The notes under the pieces: model-generated
Database searches by the model: none
Seen by the model: the letters and a program-made list of their open reading frames with translations, nothing else
Told to the model about the DNA's origin: nothing
Assembly (NCBI GenBank): GCA_034440575.1
Contig: JAOTOL010001503.1
Coordinates: forward strand, 1-64,000
DNA length: 64,000 nucleotides
Direction: 5' to 3'
Source of the DNA: Imbricaverruca yamaguchii
Lineage: Eukaryota > Arthropoda > Thecostraca > Neoverrucidae
Translations under genes and position numbers: made by a program
Shown: piece after piece, positions 11,423 through 22,849 of the stretch
Position numbering within the stretch: position 1 is the first letter of the stretch
Layout of the letters: every line of letters starts with the position of its first letter

Positions 11423-12019
11423 ATATTTGGTTGACTTCAGGTGGAGGGATTCAGCTTCTTGCTGTACCAACAGCTTCTTGCATATTATGTACCAACAACA
11501 CATCTCCATCTTTTCCAGGTGACGACCCAGTCAGGATGCGGCTGAAGTTTGGTGCAATGCCCTCAGTTTTTACATGGTCAGCAGCAAAACTGAGAGTGAA
11601 GAGAGACGAGAAGCCAGGGCAGCAGGGTGGCAAGCACAGAACAGTAAGAGAATGATGGATGAAGAGCGTGTAACTGTAGGTGGAGAGGTAAATACATCGG
11701 CATTGTCTACTGAGACTGGAGAATATGCAGACATCTTTCTGCCAGTGTGTGATGTTGTAAATGTGGAGACTGAGTATGCTGCATCAGCCTGTGACTCAGA
11801 TGGAGGTGGTGATGAAGCAGGTATGGTGATGTTTGGTAACCAGGCTGTTGCTTGTGCTTCACAAACTAAGCTATCAGGTGAACTGCTGAATGTTCAGGCA
11901 AAGCAGAGAGAGGCCTTGGATATTCAAACCATGAAGAATGATCCCAACAATATCAAGGCTATGACTGGTCTCAGTGACTATGATTTTTTCAAGCTGGTAA
12001 TTACCATCATTAACAGAAA

Positions 12020-14755
12020 GGGGTGGTGTAATGCTCTATGTGAATAGCTTATTCAGTTCTCAAAAAGTAGCAGGTGGGGATAAAAATGTGTCTGTGGAGT
12101 CCATTTGGCTTGATGTCACTGTGGGAAAAGGCAACAGCAATACTCTTAGGATAGGAGCTTTCTACCGATCAGGAACCCTGCCACATTCTCAGCAACTGGA
12201 GCTTGACAAGGTGATTTGTGAGGAAATCAGTAGAAACTTTAAGAGGAAGTGCCTTATTCTCGGTGACTTTAATCTAAAAGGTTATGAAAATGCTGGTGTT
12301 GGCTCCCCATCATGCAAAATGTTCAGGAAATGCCTTGAAGAGGACCTGTTCTTACACCAGTTTGTATCGGAACCTACCAGGCATGGTTCATTCTTGGACC
12401 TTGTATTCTCGGATTTAAGTGACTTGGTTCAAGACTTGACTGTAGGCGAAACTCTGGGAAAAAGTGACCATAACATAGTTAGATTCAAGGCACATGTAGG
12501 AGAAACTATCAAGGATAATTTGGTAAAGGTTCCAAATTTCAACAAAGCAGACTTTAACGGCATGAGAGCGGCTTTAAGTGCCATCAGATGGGAAGAAGAA
12601 TTCTCCAATTTAAATGCCTGTGAAATGTGGGAAAAGTTCAAATCTTACTTAAAGGAAACTCAGATTAGACATGTCCCCCAAAAGCAAAGACGCAAAGAAG
12701 GGTAGGAAAGCCAGCATGGCTTACACCAGACGTGATAAAAGCAATTAGGGCTAAGAAAACTGCATTTAGAGTTTTTAAAGAAGCCTCAAATGTCATTAAT
12801 CTAAAGGCGTATCGAAAAGCTAGAGACACTGTGAAGCAAAAAACCAGAGCAGCAAAGCGAGCAAAGGAACTGGATTTAGCTAGAAACTGTAATGGGGACA
12901 GTAAAAAGTTCTTTAGTTTCTACAAGCTGAGTAAAGTTTCTAACACAATTGGTCCACTGGAAGTAAACGGGACTACATTGGGTGAGGATAGTGAGATGGT
13001 TGAGGAGCTGAGCAAGCAGTTCAAATCAGTGTTTACATTGGAAGATATGACCAATCTGCCGACCGTACACCAAAGTTCAGATACATGGGATCTGACAAAT
13101 GATGTTGATTTCATTGGTAGTGATGTTGTTTACAATCATATCAGGAAAATAAAGCCAAATAAGGCAGCAGGACCTGATGACATTTATGCTAGGGTGTTGC
13201 GGGAAACTGAAAAGGAACTGGCATTTCCACTTAGTATAATATTTTGTAGATCAGTTTCACATAATGAAATTCCAACCGATTGGAAAAGGGCAAATGTAGT
13301 TCCTATTTTCAAGAAAGGAGAAAGAGGGAAAGTTGAAAACTATAGGCCAATAAGTCTCACATCCCTAGTCTGCAAGGTACTCGAATCAATTATCAAGGAT
13401 AGAATAGTTAGTTATCTGGAAGGTAGCAGATTGATTCAAGATACTCAACATGGATTTAGAAAAGGACGATCGTGTCTCACAAACCTCTTGGACTTTTTGA
13501 ACTTCGCCACAGAACAATTTGATCAGGGAAATCAGGTTGATGTAGCATATCTTGACTTTAGTAAGGCCTTTGACAAGGTACCCCATAAACGGTTAATGAT
13601 ACAGCTTCAGTCCCATGGTATTGCAGGTAGCATCTTAAAATGGATAGAGTTGTGGCTTTCAGATAGACAGCAAAGAGTGATGCTAAATGGTACAAAGTCA
13701 TCATGGCAAAATGTTCTTAGTGGAGTCCCCCAGGGGTCAGTACTAGGGCCATTACTGTTCATTATATTTGTAAATAACATTGAAAGTGGCCTAAGCAGTA
13801 AAGTTTTGAAATTTGCAGATGATTTGAAGGTCTTTAGGGCAATAACAGGTCAGGATGAGCATATCTCGCTGCAAAAAGACTTAGACGAACTTGTGAAGTG
13901 GTCCGAAGAATGGCAAATGAAATTTAACTTTGATAAGTGCAAAATCATGCATGTAGGTAAGCAGCATATGAAGGCTCCATACTTGATGGGTGGCCAAGTG
14001 CTATCAGTGACTCAACAGGAGAAGGATTTAGGTGTTACTCTAAACACAAAATTGGGGGCATCAAAACAGACCAAGGAAGCCAGGAAGAAGGCACTGAGAA
14101 TGCTCGGGGCAATAAATAGGAATGTATCATACAGAAGTGAGGAAGTGATCAGGAAGCTTTACTGTGCATACGTCAGGCCACATTTGGAATACTGCATCCA
14201 AGCTTGGTCTCCTAGCTATGAAAAAGATTGTTGGCTTTTAGAGAGAGTACAAAAGAGGGCTACAAAAATGGTTAATGGCATAAGCAACCTGGCATATGAG
14301 GAAAGATTGAAGAAATTGAATATGTTTTCACTTAGATATAGAAGGCTGAGAGGCGATCTCATCGAGGTCTTTAAATTTGTCAATGGTCTGGAGAGGGGAT
14401 ACCTTGGGGAAATGTTTGAATTTAACAGAAATGATGCAATTAGAGGTCATAAATTCAAAATTAAAATTAACCACAGCAGAACAAGGTTAAGGCAAACTTT
14501 CTTCACCAACAGGGTAGTGGAACACTGGAACCAGCTGCCAGAAAACATCGTCAGTAGCAGAACATTGAACATCTTTAAAAACAGCATAGACAATCATTAT
14601 AAGAATAGAGGGCTTGCTTTTCAGTATTACAGGGAGGGCTGATTGGCAGATTTGGTGGGCAACTGGTTCAGTGTACAGAGTGCAACCAAGAAGGGCCCTT
14701 GTGGCTCAGAGTTGCACTGATCTTTTATGTCTTTATGTCTTTATGTCTTTAACCC
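12020..14755 (+). mobile_element. CR1-type LINE, copy 2, 5'-truncated, recent insertion
   Basis: From about 12,020 this matches copy 1 from about 2372 to its 3' end, with only a handful of substitutions and one single-base deletion over more than 2.6 kb. The 3' tail is three TTTATGTC-like octamers, one more than copy 1. Upstream sequence ends CATTAAC and downstream begins TTTAACCCC, so a short TTAAC duplication or microhomology flanks the insert. Leaving out the insert puts the ISL2EU transposase frame back across the junction, which fixes the insertion site closely. Confidence 0.95.
12031..14642 (+). pseudogene. Truncated LINE ORF2, copy 2, one frameshift
   Basis: It starts within the endonuclease domain (MLYVNSLFSSQ), so the catalytic N-terminus is lost. 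Codons run to a stop at 12,705, caused by loss of one A in the run CGCAAAAGAAGG seen in copy 1. The frame picks up again and continues without a stop from 12,732 to 14,642 through the whole RT domain (AYLDFSKAFDKVP, SGVPQGSVLGP, LKFADD) to the same C-terminus. Changes from copy 1 are few; one is Ile to Thr in LGVTLNTKLG, another Glu to Lys in GASKQTKEA. It is dead on arrival, as is usual for 5'-truncated LINE copies. Confidence 0.93.
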
Positions 14756-15488
14756 CAGCGAGGAACTTGTCAAAGGCAGTCGGTTGACAACTGAAAATCA
14801 GCTTTTCATGGTGCTCATCAAGCTGAGGCTTAACCTCCCAGATAATGCCATGGCCGCACTTTTTCAGGTCAGCCGCCAGGTGGTAGGCATATTTTTTAAC
14901 AAGTGGATTGTGTTTATGTCAAATTTGTTCAAACAGATCGATGTCTGGCTTCCCAAGGAATCGGTTCCTCATGGGGAGGCCATCGTTACAGTAGACTGTA
15001 CTTAGTGCAGCATTCAGGTGCCGCTCAACCCGGAACAGCAACAGGCAACATATTCCACGTACAAAAAGCTAACACCTTCAAAGTGCTCATTGGAATATCT
15101 TGGAGTGGTGCTATAACTTTCTGTTCTGAAGCCTATGGTGGTTCCACAAGTGATAGAGAGGTATTTGAGAGATGTCATCATGAATAGGTTAAAGCCAGGC
15201 GATGCAGTGCTTGCTGATAGAGGGTTCCAAATTCAGGACATATTGGCACTAAAAGATGTCAAGCTAGTGACACCTGCATTTGTCAAGGGCAAAACACAAC
15301 TCTCTAGCAGTGCTGTGATGGCTTCAAGGTTGATCACTAAGAAGCGCATTCATGTAGAGCGACTGATAGGTCTGGCAAAAACTTTCAAAATTCTAAGAGA
15401 ACCCCTTCACAGGCAACGCATGTATTTGGCTTCGGAGATTGCCTATATTTGTTCATTCATGTGCAACCTGAAGCCTGCCATCATGTGA

Positions 15489-16571
15489 GATGGCAAGTTA
15501 ACAGTGTCACTGGCTGAACATCCATTCTGGCCAAGGCTTCCGGAATTTGGAATCTTGTATCACCAATTAGTGCCATGTGGCAACCATGTCCATTCAACCT
15601 CTCTGTCATTCAGAGATTGCTCCATATTAGTGGCAACTGAATATTGTAATGACAGCCTCCCCATCAGAAAGGAATTACTTGGGCAGCCAGATGTGTATCC
15701 GTCCATCCTGATTTGCACCGAGCTCTGAAAGCTGTGGAATAATGTTGTGCATGAAAACATGCATTGTGAGAAGTGTGTGAGGCTGCATCTTTTGTATCTT
15801 GCACAAGGATAATACACTGTCCTGGATTGTCCCCGGGTGCTGAAAATGGTAGAATATTGTTTCGAAATAAACTGGCACTGTATGCAGTGCACAAGGCTGT
15901 GTCCTTTGTAATCTGCAGAATGGCAATCAAATACATTGTGCAAGTAACAGTTGGTGTATTTAAATGTGCTGGGCAGAGGACGAATGTGGAATGAATGGAA
16001 ACTGCGAGCACCATCCTCATATGTTCAGCCAATTATTTGCAATGTTATTTCCTATATCATATGTTCTGTTTCAGTCCTATGCTGTACCAGTGAGTTCATA
16101 TTCCATTAATTCAGTTGTTGAGTCCAGCACCATTCCAATATTGAAAATATTTCCATTCCTTTATTCCTCTTTATTTTAGGTTTGAAGTGTACATCTGGCA
16201 CACTCAATGTATGCTTGTCTGCAACAGAACCCTGTACATCGCACGAGGTCCCAGAAAATATAGCACAACTTGCTCAACAACATAGGTCAGACAATATGAT
16301 CCAGCCGGCATTTTGAACAGTAAATACAATCTTCGCTGTATGTTCCTCAAAAGTACAAACGAAACTACCCACAATGGTGAGAAAGCTGGCAGAAAGGAGT
16401 CACCTGCCGGCCATTTGGTATGGGAAGGACAGCAGTGTGTCAGCACACCACTTCTGTGACTCATTGACATATTTGTCTGTAGGAAAACCAAGCAGCACAC
16501 AAGGTCCAAGATCATGTAACATGACTTGATCAAAGGCACATAGGCTGTCCAAAATGCCAAAGCTGGCATGC
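15489..16571. other. No gene recognised, spacer between converging ISL2EU genes
   Basis: About 1.1 kb with short frames only. Several phrases recur in diverged form (variants of TTTGTAATCTGCA and TGTATCTTGCA around 15,790 and 15,900), which suggests old local duplication. No recognisable domain. Confidence 0.5.
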
Positions 16572-16985
16572 TCAGCTTGACAGTAGAATGTCCACTGTAT
16601 GCTGCTCATAAAACTTCCGCAGCTTTGGCACCATGACATCCAGATACAGTCTGGGCACTTTCCTTATTACCAGCCATTCCAGGTGCCCAGGATGTGGCTT
16701 CTGCTGGGAAAATATCGCCAGATAACACCTGTTGGCTCCAGTAATGCCCAACTGCCCCTGGATCTGGTAGTAGTAGTTTGAGGTTTTCTTAAGCTCCCAA
16801 CTACCATCCTCCCGTATTCTTAGGTAGGGCAGCTTAGCTTCTTCCAGGTGTTTACATAGCTTCCTCGTAGGTTGTTTTATGCTTGGTTGTATGTCTGTCA
16901 CACCTTGTGTTCGAAGTACGTGCGTTTTAGTTGTTTTATCGTATAGTGTTCTGTTGTGGTGTGTCTTTATCATCTGGAAGAAAGA
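16572..16985 (-). pseudogene. YqaJ-type recombinase/nuclease fragment of the ISL2EU element
   Basis: Read on the minus strand from a plausible acceptor (TTTCTTCCAG just upstream of 16,973), the frame gives a C-terminal YqaJ half: DGSWELKKTSNYYYQIQGQL, then LGITGANRCYLAIFSQQ, and ends with KLRKFYEQHTVDI. The Tyr/Gln-rich YYQ-QGQ block is the family signature after the PD-(D/E)XK core. Known YqaJ proteins are alkaline-exonuclease-like, and ISL2EU elements encode one as a second protein. The upstream part with the catalytic Asp and the ExK pair is not readable here. It may lie on another exon beyond the LINE fragment at 17.3-18.1 kb or be lost. Confidence 0.68.
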
Positions 16986-17309
16986 TATGGAAAGAAGAGA
17001 TTGTCAACCAACATGCTTATGTTTCCACGAGATGAAAATGCATATAAGACCTGGTTGGCAGTGAAAATGAGCTGATGGAGTTCATCCAACCGGCCCATCC
17101 ATTTGTTCCAACCACTTTACCTCTGGTGATTATGATCCTGGCCACGGATGCAGCTGAAAATAATGTCAGTGTTAACACCTGCCTTTTCTGGTGTCATTCC
17201 ATGAATTAGCCTGCCTATCAGATCTGTATGGTATGGAGTGTTGCATCATGCTTGTCTGGAATGTTTACTGAATTTTGGAGCATCTTAGACATCAAGACAC
17301 AAAAGATCA

Positions 17310-18065
17310 GTGTGACTATGAGCCACTAGGGCCCTTCTTGGTTGCACTCTGAACACTCAACCAGTTGCCCACCAAATCCGTTCATCAGCCCTCCCTGGAA
17401 TACTGAAAAGCAAGCCCTCTATTCTTGTAATAATTGCCTCTGGTGTTTTTAAAGATGTTCAATGTGCTGCTACTCACAATGTTTTTTGGCATCTGGTTCC
17501 AGTGTTCCATTACCCTGTTGGTGAAGAAAGACTTTCTTAACCTTGTCCTGCTGTAGTTAACTTTAATTTTGAATTCATGACCTTTAAGTGCATCATTTCT
17601 GTTAGATTCAAATATTTACCCAATGTATCCATCCTCCTGACCATGAACAAATTTAAAACCTCAATGAGTGCTCCTCTCACCTTTCTATATCTAAATGAAA
17701 ACATGTTCAATTTCTTCAATCATTCCTCATATGCCAGGTTTCTTATGTCATTAACCATTTGTGTAGCCATATTTTGTACTCTAAAAGCGAACAATCTTTT
17801 TTCATAACTAGGAGCCAAAGCTTGGACACAGTATTCCAAATGTCGCCTGACATGCAGAGTAAAGCTTCCTGATGACTTCCTCACTTACGTATGATACATT
17901 TCTATATATTGCCCCAAGTATTCTCAGTGCCTTCTTCCTGGATTCTTTCGTCTGTTCTGATGCCCCCAATCTTGTGTTCAGAATAACACCAAAGTCCTTC
18001 TGCTGAGACATCGATAGAACTTGGCCACCGCCATCAAATATGGAGCATTTATATGCTACTTACCT
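17310..18065 (-). mobile_element. CR1-type LINE, copy 3, old 3' fragment
   Basis: The minus strand matches the last 0.75 kb of the LINE seen at 1-5110. It holds part of the RT C-terminus (DFGVILNTRLGASEQTKES, KALRILGAIYRNVSY, KKLNMFSFRYRKVRGALIEV) and the 3' UTR ending near the octamer tail at 17,310. Many substitutions and several frameshifts separate it from copies 1 and 2, so it is a far older insertion of the same family. It is the same strand as the YqaJ fragment and lies just upstream of it. Confidence 0.9.
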
Positions 18066-18925
18066 TATCTTCATATCATATCTTTGTATAGCTAAATAAA
18101 GAACCAGTTCAATTAGTTTGATGCCACTTCTATTCACATGAATTTTAACACGACCATTATCAGCAAACTGGGACTGGAGCAGGACGGCCTTGCCGTCGTT
18201 GCCGGCTTCGTCGCCTACAAAATGAGGCTTCAATACATCGCTTGGCTGTCCGACGTTTGAAGCACCGGAGGCGCTCCTGGCCGTTGTGTCCAGCTCTTGG
18301 TTAATCACCATCGGTCGCGGCGGGCGCTGCATGCCACATACGTGGTAGAGGGCGATGCCAAACCAGTTCAATTCTGATGTCTGCTTCATCATGGACTCAA
18401 CCTGCACAGGTGACACAAGCATCGTGAGACCCGGGGTGGGCGTCATTAGTAGCCGGCAGCCGAAGCTAGGAATGTGGCTAGTTGTGTGAGACGGAGGCTG
18501 ACTAGTTAGGCTGCATGTGCGCATCGGCTGGTTGCGCAAGAACTCTGCTCGGCAGAGCGCAGGGGCGGGCATCTAGGCAGGTCCGTCATCATGTCACCAG
18601 GCAGCGATAGTATGTCCACCCTCACACTGCCGGCCATGTGCCACCGTTTCTGATGTGTGTCGTGTCGTGTCGCTCGGTTCTGCCCTTTGTAACCGTGTTT
18701 GTTGTTGCCACCGTGGCCAGGGGCGGACTGGCGGCGCCTCCTGTGTTGCCCGTTCTGGCGGCACTTGACTCTGCCGTCGCATCGCCCGGTCCCACTGTCC
18801 CGTTGGCGTGTTTTGCTGCTGCCGCTGTGACCAGGGGCAGACAAGCTGCGCCCGTCCTCGCGGCACTTGACACTGCTACCGGCTCTGGTACTGCTATGAA
18901 ACAGGTGTGGCGTATGCCATTTCAT
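18060..18925 (-). other. Unrecognised minus-strand open frames, GC-rich
   Basis: Overlapping frames of 170 and 139 codons, the first ending LYLAIQRYDMKIR at 18,060. I recognise no domain. Within 18,680-18,890 two diverged units of about 127 bases share GTGACCAGGGGC and GGCACTTGAC; this explains the Pro/Ala/Arg-rich reading of 18,594-18,873. The segment could be a decayed coding exon or GC-rich repeat; I favour the latter for the distal half. Confidence 0.3.
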
Positions 18926-18929
18926 TGTT

Positions 18930-20243
18930 GCTCATGATGCCTATGATCATTGATTTGAAAGAACGATATACAAAGTCTCTGCTCCACGAACTTCGATTGT
19001 GATCCTGCATTCATGCTCTGAATCGGAAACAGCACATAAGCCGACTAAGTCAAGTGCGCGGATGTGTAGGAGTGTTTTGAATCATCCAGATCTAGTTCTG
19101 AACGCAATGTCAGGGAATGCCGCCAATACATGCCTGACCGCTTTCCAGTCCATCTGCCGAATGTAACCTCCGAACTAGAGTGAAATTTTACATACTTTTG
19201 GGATGGGTCAACCCCCGCTTACGACTGGCGTGACCCCACTTCCCCCAATCCATAGGCCTTCCTGTTACCTCCAGGCATTGCGTGTCCCAAATCGTTTTCT
19301 GGAAGTTCCACCCATGTTGCTGAGCTAGTACAGAGATTCACAGATGCCCCCATAAAAGGAATGTCCGCCTCTCACGTGCTCCCTATGGTCCTGTCGATCT
19401 TAAAAAATAAACGATTGTCCCCTTCCTTGCCTCCTATATCAGGGGCACTGCCGCATATAGAGGGGTTAAAAGGCCTTTCGGTCAATTAATTTTGGCATGC
19501 AGCACCATAAGCCCAATGCTAAATTTGATGTACATTAAGGGACTCGACCCCCCTCCACACCTTATTCCATCATGGCTACGACCATACTTCAGTGCGTCCT
19601 TACTGCATTTCGCCGCGGTAAGATGCTAATTCTCTGCCATATTTGACCTGTCCTACCTCGCTTTGTACGTTCTTCCGGGTGTAATATGTGTATAAAAGGT
19701 ATTGGAGATTCCCTCCTGGACTATGACGCTCTAAGTTTTGCACCTGGACCTCTTAACTCCTCATTTTACCCCCCGTACTATGCATACGCTGCGTATATTC
19801 GACAGCGTGTTAGCGGCTTTGCCCGTATTAAGTGGTACCCCTGATGACGTCATATCAGGACCTGCGCAGAAAGCTGCGCAGTAGGGATGACGCCACCTCG
19901 TATATATCGCCTTGCTCTGGTCTGCTCTGCCAACCAGCCGATATCACCAAGCGGTGGCAGGCTGGCAAAACTCACACACACACACACACTGCTCTGCCCC
20001 CTGTTCACGGCAAGATAACTAGAGACAACAGGTACTACAAAGTCCGCAGTTCTAGTATAGTTAGCTTAAACTGGACAAAACCTACGCCACGTGACGTCAT
20101 ATACCAGAAGCGCTTTTTTTCCAGAATACTGATGAATTATATTCTAGTTATGGACTATACTGATAAATCTACTAAATATGGTGCTTCCAATTTAGCGCTA
20201 TTATGGCGCTTTTCCTACGATTAGTATCCTCGCCGTTTGTAAA

Positions 20244-20280
<37 letters not shown>

Positions 20281-20500
20281 ATTGAAGCTTGAAGGTTTTA
20301 TCTTCTTTTGCTAGCATGCCGGTGGCTCTGAGCCAAAAGTCACCATCCATGGAATTAGCTTTTCGTGGATAGGGGACGAACGGAGTGCGGCAGCGCGCAC
20401 AAGTTTGGCATACCTTTTCCCACATCAATTTGACATGCTGATTCAAAATTTATAGTTCATGTCATCTAGGGTCAACGAGTTGGTCAAGGTCAAGTGAGGT
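18930..20500. other. No gene recognised; promoter-like motifs only
   Basis: The stretch holds no convincing coding frame. At 19,840-19,860 there is a near-palindrome around TGACGTCA, at about 19,900 a TATATA box, an ACACACAC run at 19,974-19,989, and a second CACGTGACGTCA at about 20,090. These could be the regulatory end of a lost gene or of a transposon. Confidence 0.4.
20246..20275. repeat. (TA)n microsatellite
   Basis: About 15 TA units in uninterrupted tandem. Confidence 0.95.
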
Positions 20501-21130
20501 CTCCTCCAAAAAAGTTAAACCAGTCGTCGCGCTTTAACGGATATAGATATTTTAGTGAAACTTTGAGCGTTTGTTTATCTTTACAGATGCAATAAAAGTA
20601 GGAGTTTAATTTTTAATTTTTTCGTTTTTGACTACATACAAATTTTGCGTATTTGCCATATTGCAGTTCAAATGCAGGATCCTGGCTAAAGTAAGCATTT
20701 TTAGGGCAAGCTGGCTTCCAACAACGTTTCTCGGCCTGCTCTACCCATCGAAAAAGGAAAATTAAAGAAAACTTGAAAACTCAAAATTTTGAAAATTCCA
20801 AAAAATACAATTTTTTTTGGGGGGGGAAATTAAAGCCCTGGTCGATTTCGCAGTCCTTTTCGCATTCCAAATGAATTTTTATATATCCCCCAAAATGAAC
20901 TCCCCAGAGTAAAAAAAATAAGAATGTAAGTCGTGAGAAGTCGTGAAAATCTAGCCCCCTGGCGACGTCACTTTTGGGGTAGTTTTTTGGGGGTGGACCC
21001 GGACCCTACTCGTCGAGCGCTTTCCGATGACACCTTCGTTTATGTGCGATGCTTAGTTTGGATTTTAGAGGTTTTTTTAACCGCCCTCCCCCCCTCGAGA
21101 CGAGGTGTGAGGATTTGACCGGAAATACGT
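20500..21130 (+). repeat. Dispersed repeat family R, copy A
   Basis: Aligns in reverse complement with 54,430-55,090. Shared blocks are CAACGTTTCTCGG, GAACTCCCCAGAG, AAGTCGTGAGAAGTCGTG, TCCGATG-rich sequence near 21,020 and the GGGGGG-flanked end near 21,085. No coding frame is shared. Copy A lacks the second arm of the hairpin present in copy B. Class unknown. Confidence 0.75.
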
Positions 21131-21933
21131 CGCGGGTTAAGGCTTACTAGCAACTTCTTTCCAGTATCCTAAAGACACTTTCCATAAACTGTGGTGAATG
21201 AAGAACAAAGCAGGCTTGAGATTGGTGCTACTTGGGATTAGTGAAAGTCATGCATGAAAAGCCAAAGCCAGGTTTAATTATAAAAATAAATGGATGTATT
21301 TATATGTGGCTATATTTAGCCTTTTTCATCATGATATTCCAATAAAATAATGGCCAGTCCTTTCTACATGGGGTAATGATAACAGATTCAGCCTAGGGTG
21401 CAAAATGTATGTATCCATTAACTGAGTTTCCATGTCACTAGGTGAATTAATATACGGTGCACAATTGATGCAATGGTATAATAAAGGTAAAATGGATCTA
21501 CCATTTTCTTGGTGAATCACGTTGAACATCCAACATAAAACATCAGTAGGTTTTAGATGACCGAACACGAGTATGTTTTATGAGGTCCAACATCAGTTGG
21601 TTAGATTAGATTCATTTAGGTTATTTTTGTAATTTTATATCAGCGTTCGTCGTTAGCCACCAAAAGCCCCATTTCCCCACACTTACCATATTTTTATGTG
21701 GTGGGGGATACCATGTACTGTCATGGTCAAAATAAGTGTTGTTTTATCCTGGTGTTTGAAAGCAATGTATTTTAACGATAATAATTTTATCTTGGTGAAG
21801 TCACTTTTTTCTAGATATCAGCACATGAACTTGAATTGCTCATTTGCTTAGTTTTCATTTCCCACAGAAATGATTATGAGCTTCCTTCAAATCACATCAG
21901 ATAATGATGTGAATTGAAGGAATGTTTAAAATG
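21131..21933. other. No gene recognised
   Basis: AT-rich stretch with short frames only; no repeat partner noticed in the window. Confidence 0.4.
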
Positions 21934-22526
21934 TTAAGCGTGGTGGTTAGGAGGGATGATGTGTGGCCTGGTCCATGGCCAGAAGGAAACCAACGGACCG
22001 ATCGCTGGGAACCCATCTGCGTATGACGAAATGAACCACGAGAAGCGCTCTGGATTCGCCTCTTGAGCCTTAGCGGCCTGACGATTCCCACCGAGGGATT
22101 CCTCCACGCATTCGGAAAGATGGATGCAGCGTTTTGTGTTCACCATGCCCAGGAACCCAACAATCTCAGCAGACATCCAAAGGTCATTAGTGGTTTCCGC
22201 CAGGTGTTGGAATCCAGATTCACTTCCTCATATAAAATGTCTTTGAGTACTTTACGAGGATCTGGACATTTATTCGTCCCGGGCTGGTAAACAATAAGGC
22301 TAACGTCGCCAAGCTCGCAAAGCGGCAGCAACGAAAAGCCGAGCAGTTTGTTCAGTGACTGCGACGTGTGAGCCGTACTGGGTCGACACTTCACATTTAG
22401 TTCAGTGTTTGAATCCTTCATTGGTTCGACGTATAGGTGCATCACCTGCCGTTGACCATATAGCTGGATATCAGGACTTTTTGCACACAAATTACACGAG
22501 AATAGACGTACGTGCTGTAGTTCCAC
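21934..22526 (-). pseudogene. Unrecognised protein-coding remnant
   Basis: The minus strand reads 128 codons from 22,526 (with CELGDVSLIVYQPGTNKCP and DPRKVLKDILYEE). It then appears to slip one frame near 22,220 into an 81-codon frame: NDLWMSAEIVGFLGMVNTK, HLSECVEESLGGN, WFISSYADGFPAIGPL. The two parts are compositionally like real protein, with mixed hydrophobic and charged residues and few low-complexity runs. I cannot name a family. It could be a lost host gene or a viral or transposon protein. The frame slip and lack of clear splice sites argue against a living gene. Confidence 0.35.
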
Positions 22527-22849
22527 CGAGTGTATATCAAACTCAAGAACTGATATGTGCCTGTGTTTGTGAAGTCGATAGAGCGTAGTCTGTAGGTTTA
22601 CTCGTACTCATCGTCCCACTACGGTGCTCGTGAGTAGTCTGTGTATGTATGCATGTCGAGTTGTTGTCAGCCACAGATGTCACGATGAGGATGTTCCATC
22701 TATTCTTGCCAGTTCGTCTGATTTTATAAAGTGCTAGATATGTACGCACTGTAATGTTAGATATTGTAATGTATTGATGCAATGTAATCTCATTAAGCTA
22801 AGTGGCTTATGTGAACCTCTACCGATAACCTCCTATGTGATGAGTTTGG

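Larger units (their letters stand above)
11517..15488 (+). pseudogene. ISL2EU-type THAP-DDE transposase, interrupted by a LINE
   Basis: After TTTTCCAG at 11,509-11,516 the frame reads RLKFGAMPSVFTW, the closing motif of THAP domains; the C2CH half is missing, probably on an unseen exon. One frame slip near 11,590 leads into a linker and SDYDFFKLVITII, where the LINE enters at about 12,020. The frame resumes at about 14,754 with NPSEELVKGSRLTTENQLF and a helix-turn-helix-like stretch. The DDE triad is visible: Asp in VTVDCT (about 14,993), Asp in VLADRGFQ (about 15,214) and Glu in HVERLIG (about 15,357); AYGGSTSDREV is the usual block before the second Asp. A TAG at 15,003-15,005 sits where a sense codon is expected, and the frame shifts near 15,065 and 15,160. 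The gene was decaying apart from the LINE hit. Confidence 0.82.
11517..16990. mobile_element. ISL2EU-like DNA transposon (Harbinger-related), broken
   Basis: Two genes diagnostic of ISL2EU transposons occur together: a transposase with the end of a THAP domain and a DDE domain on the plus strand (11,517-15,488), and a YqaJ-type nuclease fragment on the minus strand (16,572-16,985), tail to tail. The pairing of THAP-DDE with YqaJ is established for this superfamily. The outer limits are not defined: I could not identify TIRs or a TSD, so the coordinates mark coding remnants only. A CR1-type LINE of about 2.7 kb has inserted within the transposase, and another LINE fragment lies just past the nuclease. 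Confidence 0.75.

Noticed and set aside
10826..11655. Long Ser-Leu, His-Cys and Thr-Val open frames of 200-260 codons
   Set aside because: They are translations of the CTGT/CACTGT microsatellite and end as soon as the repeat does.
19836..19910. Promoter of a host gene (TGACGTCA plus TATATA)
   Set aside because: No coding exon follows within several kilobases; motifs this short occur by chance.
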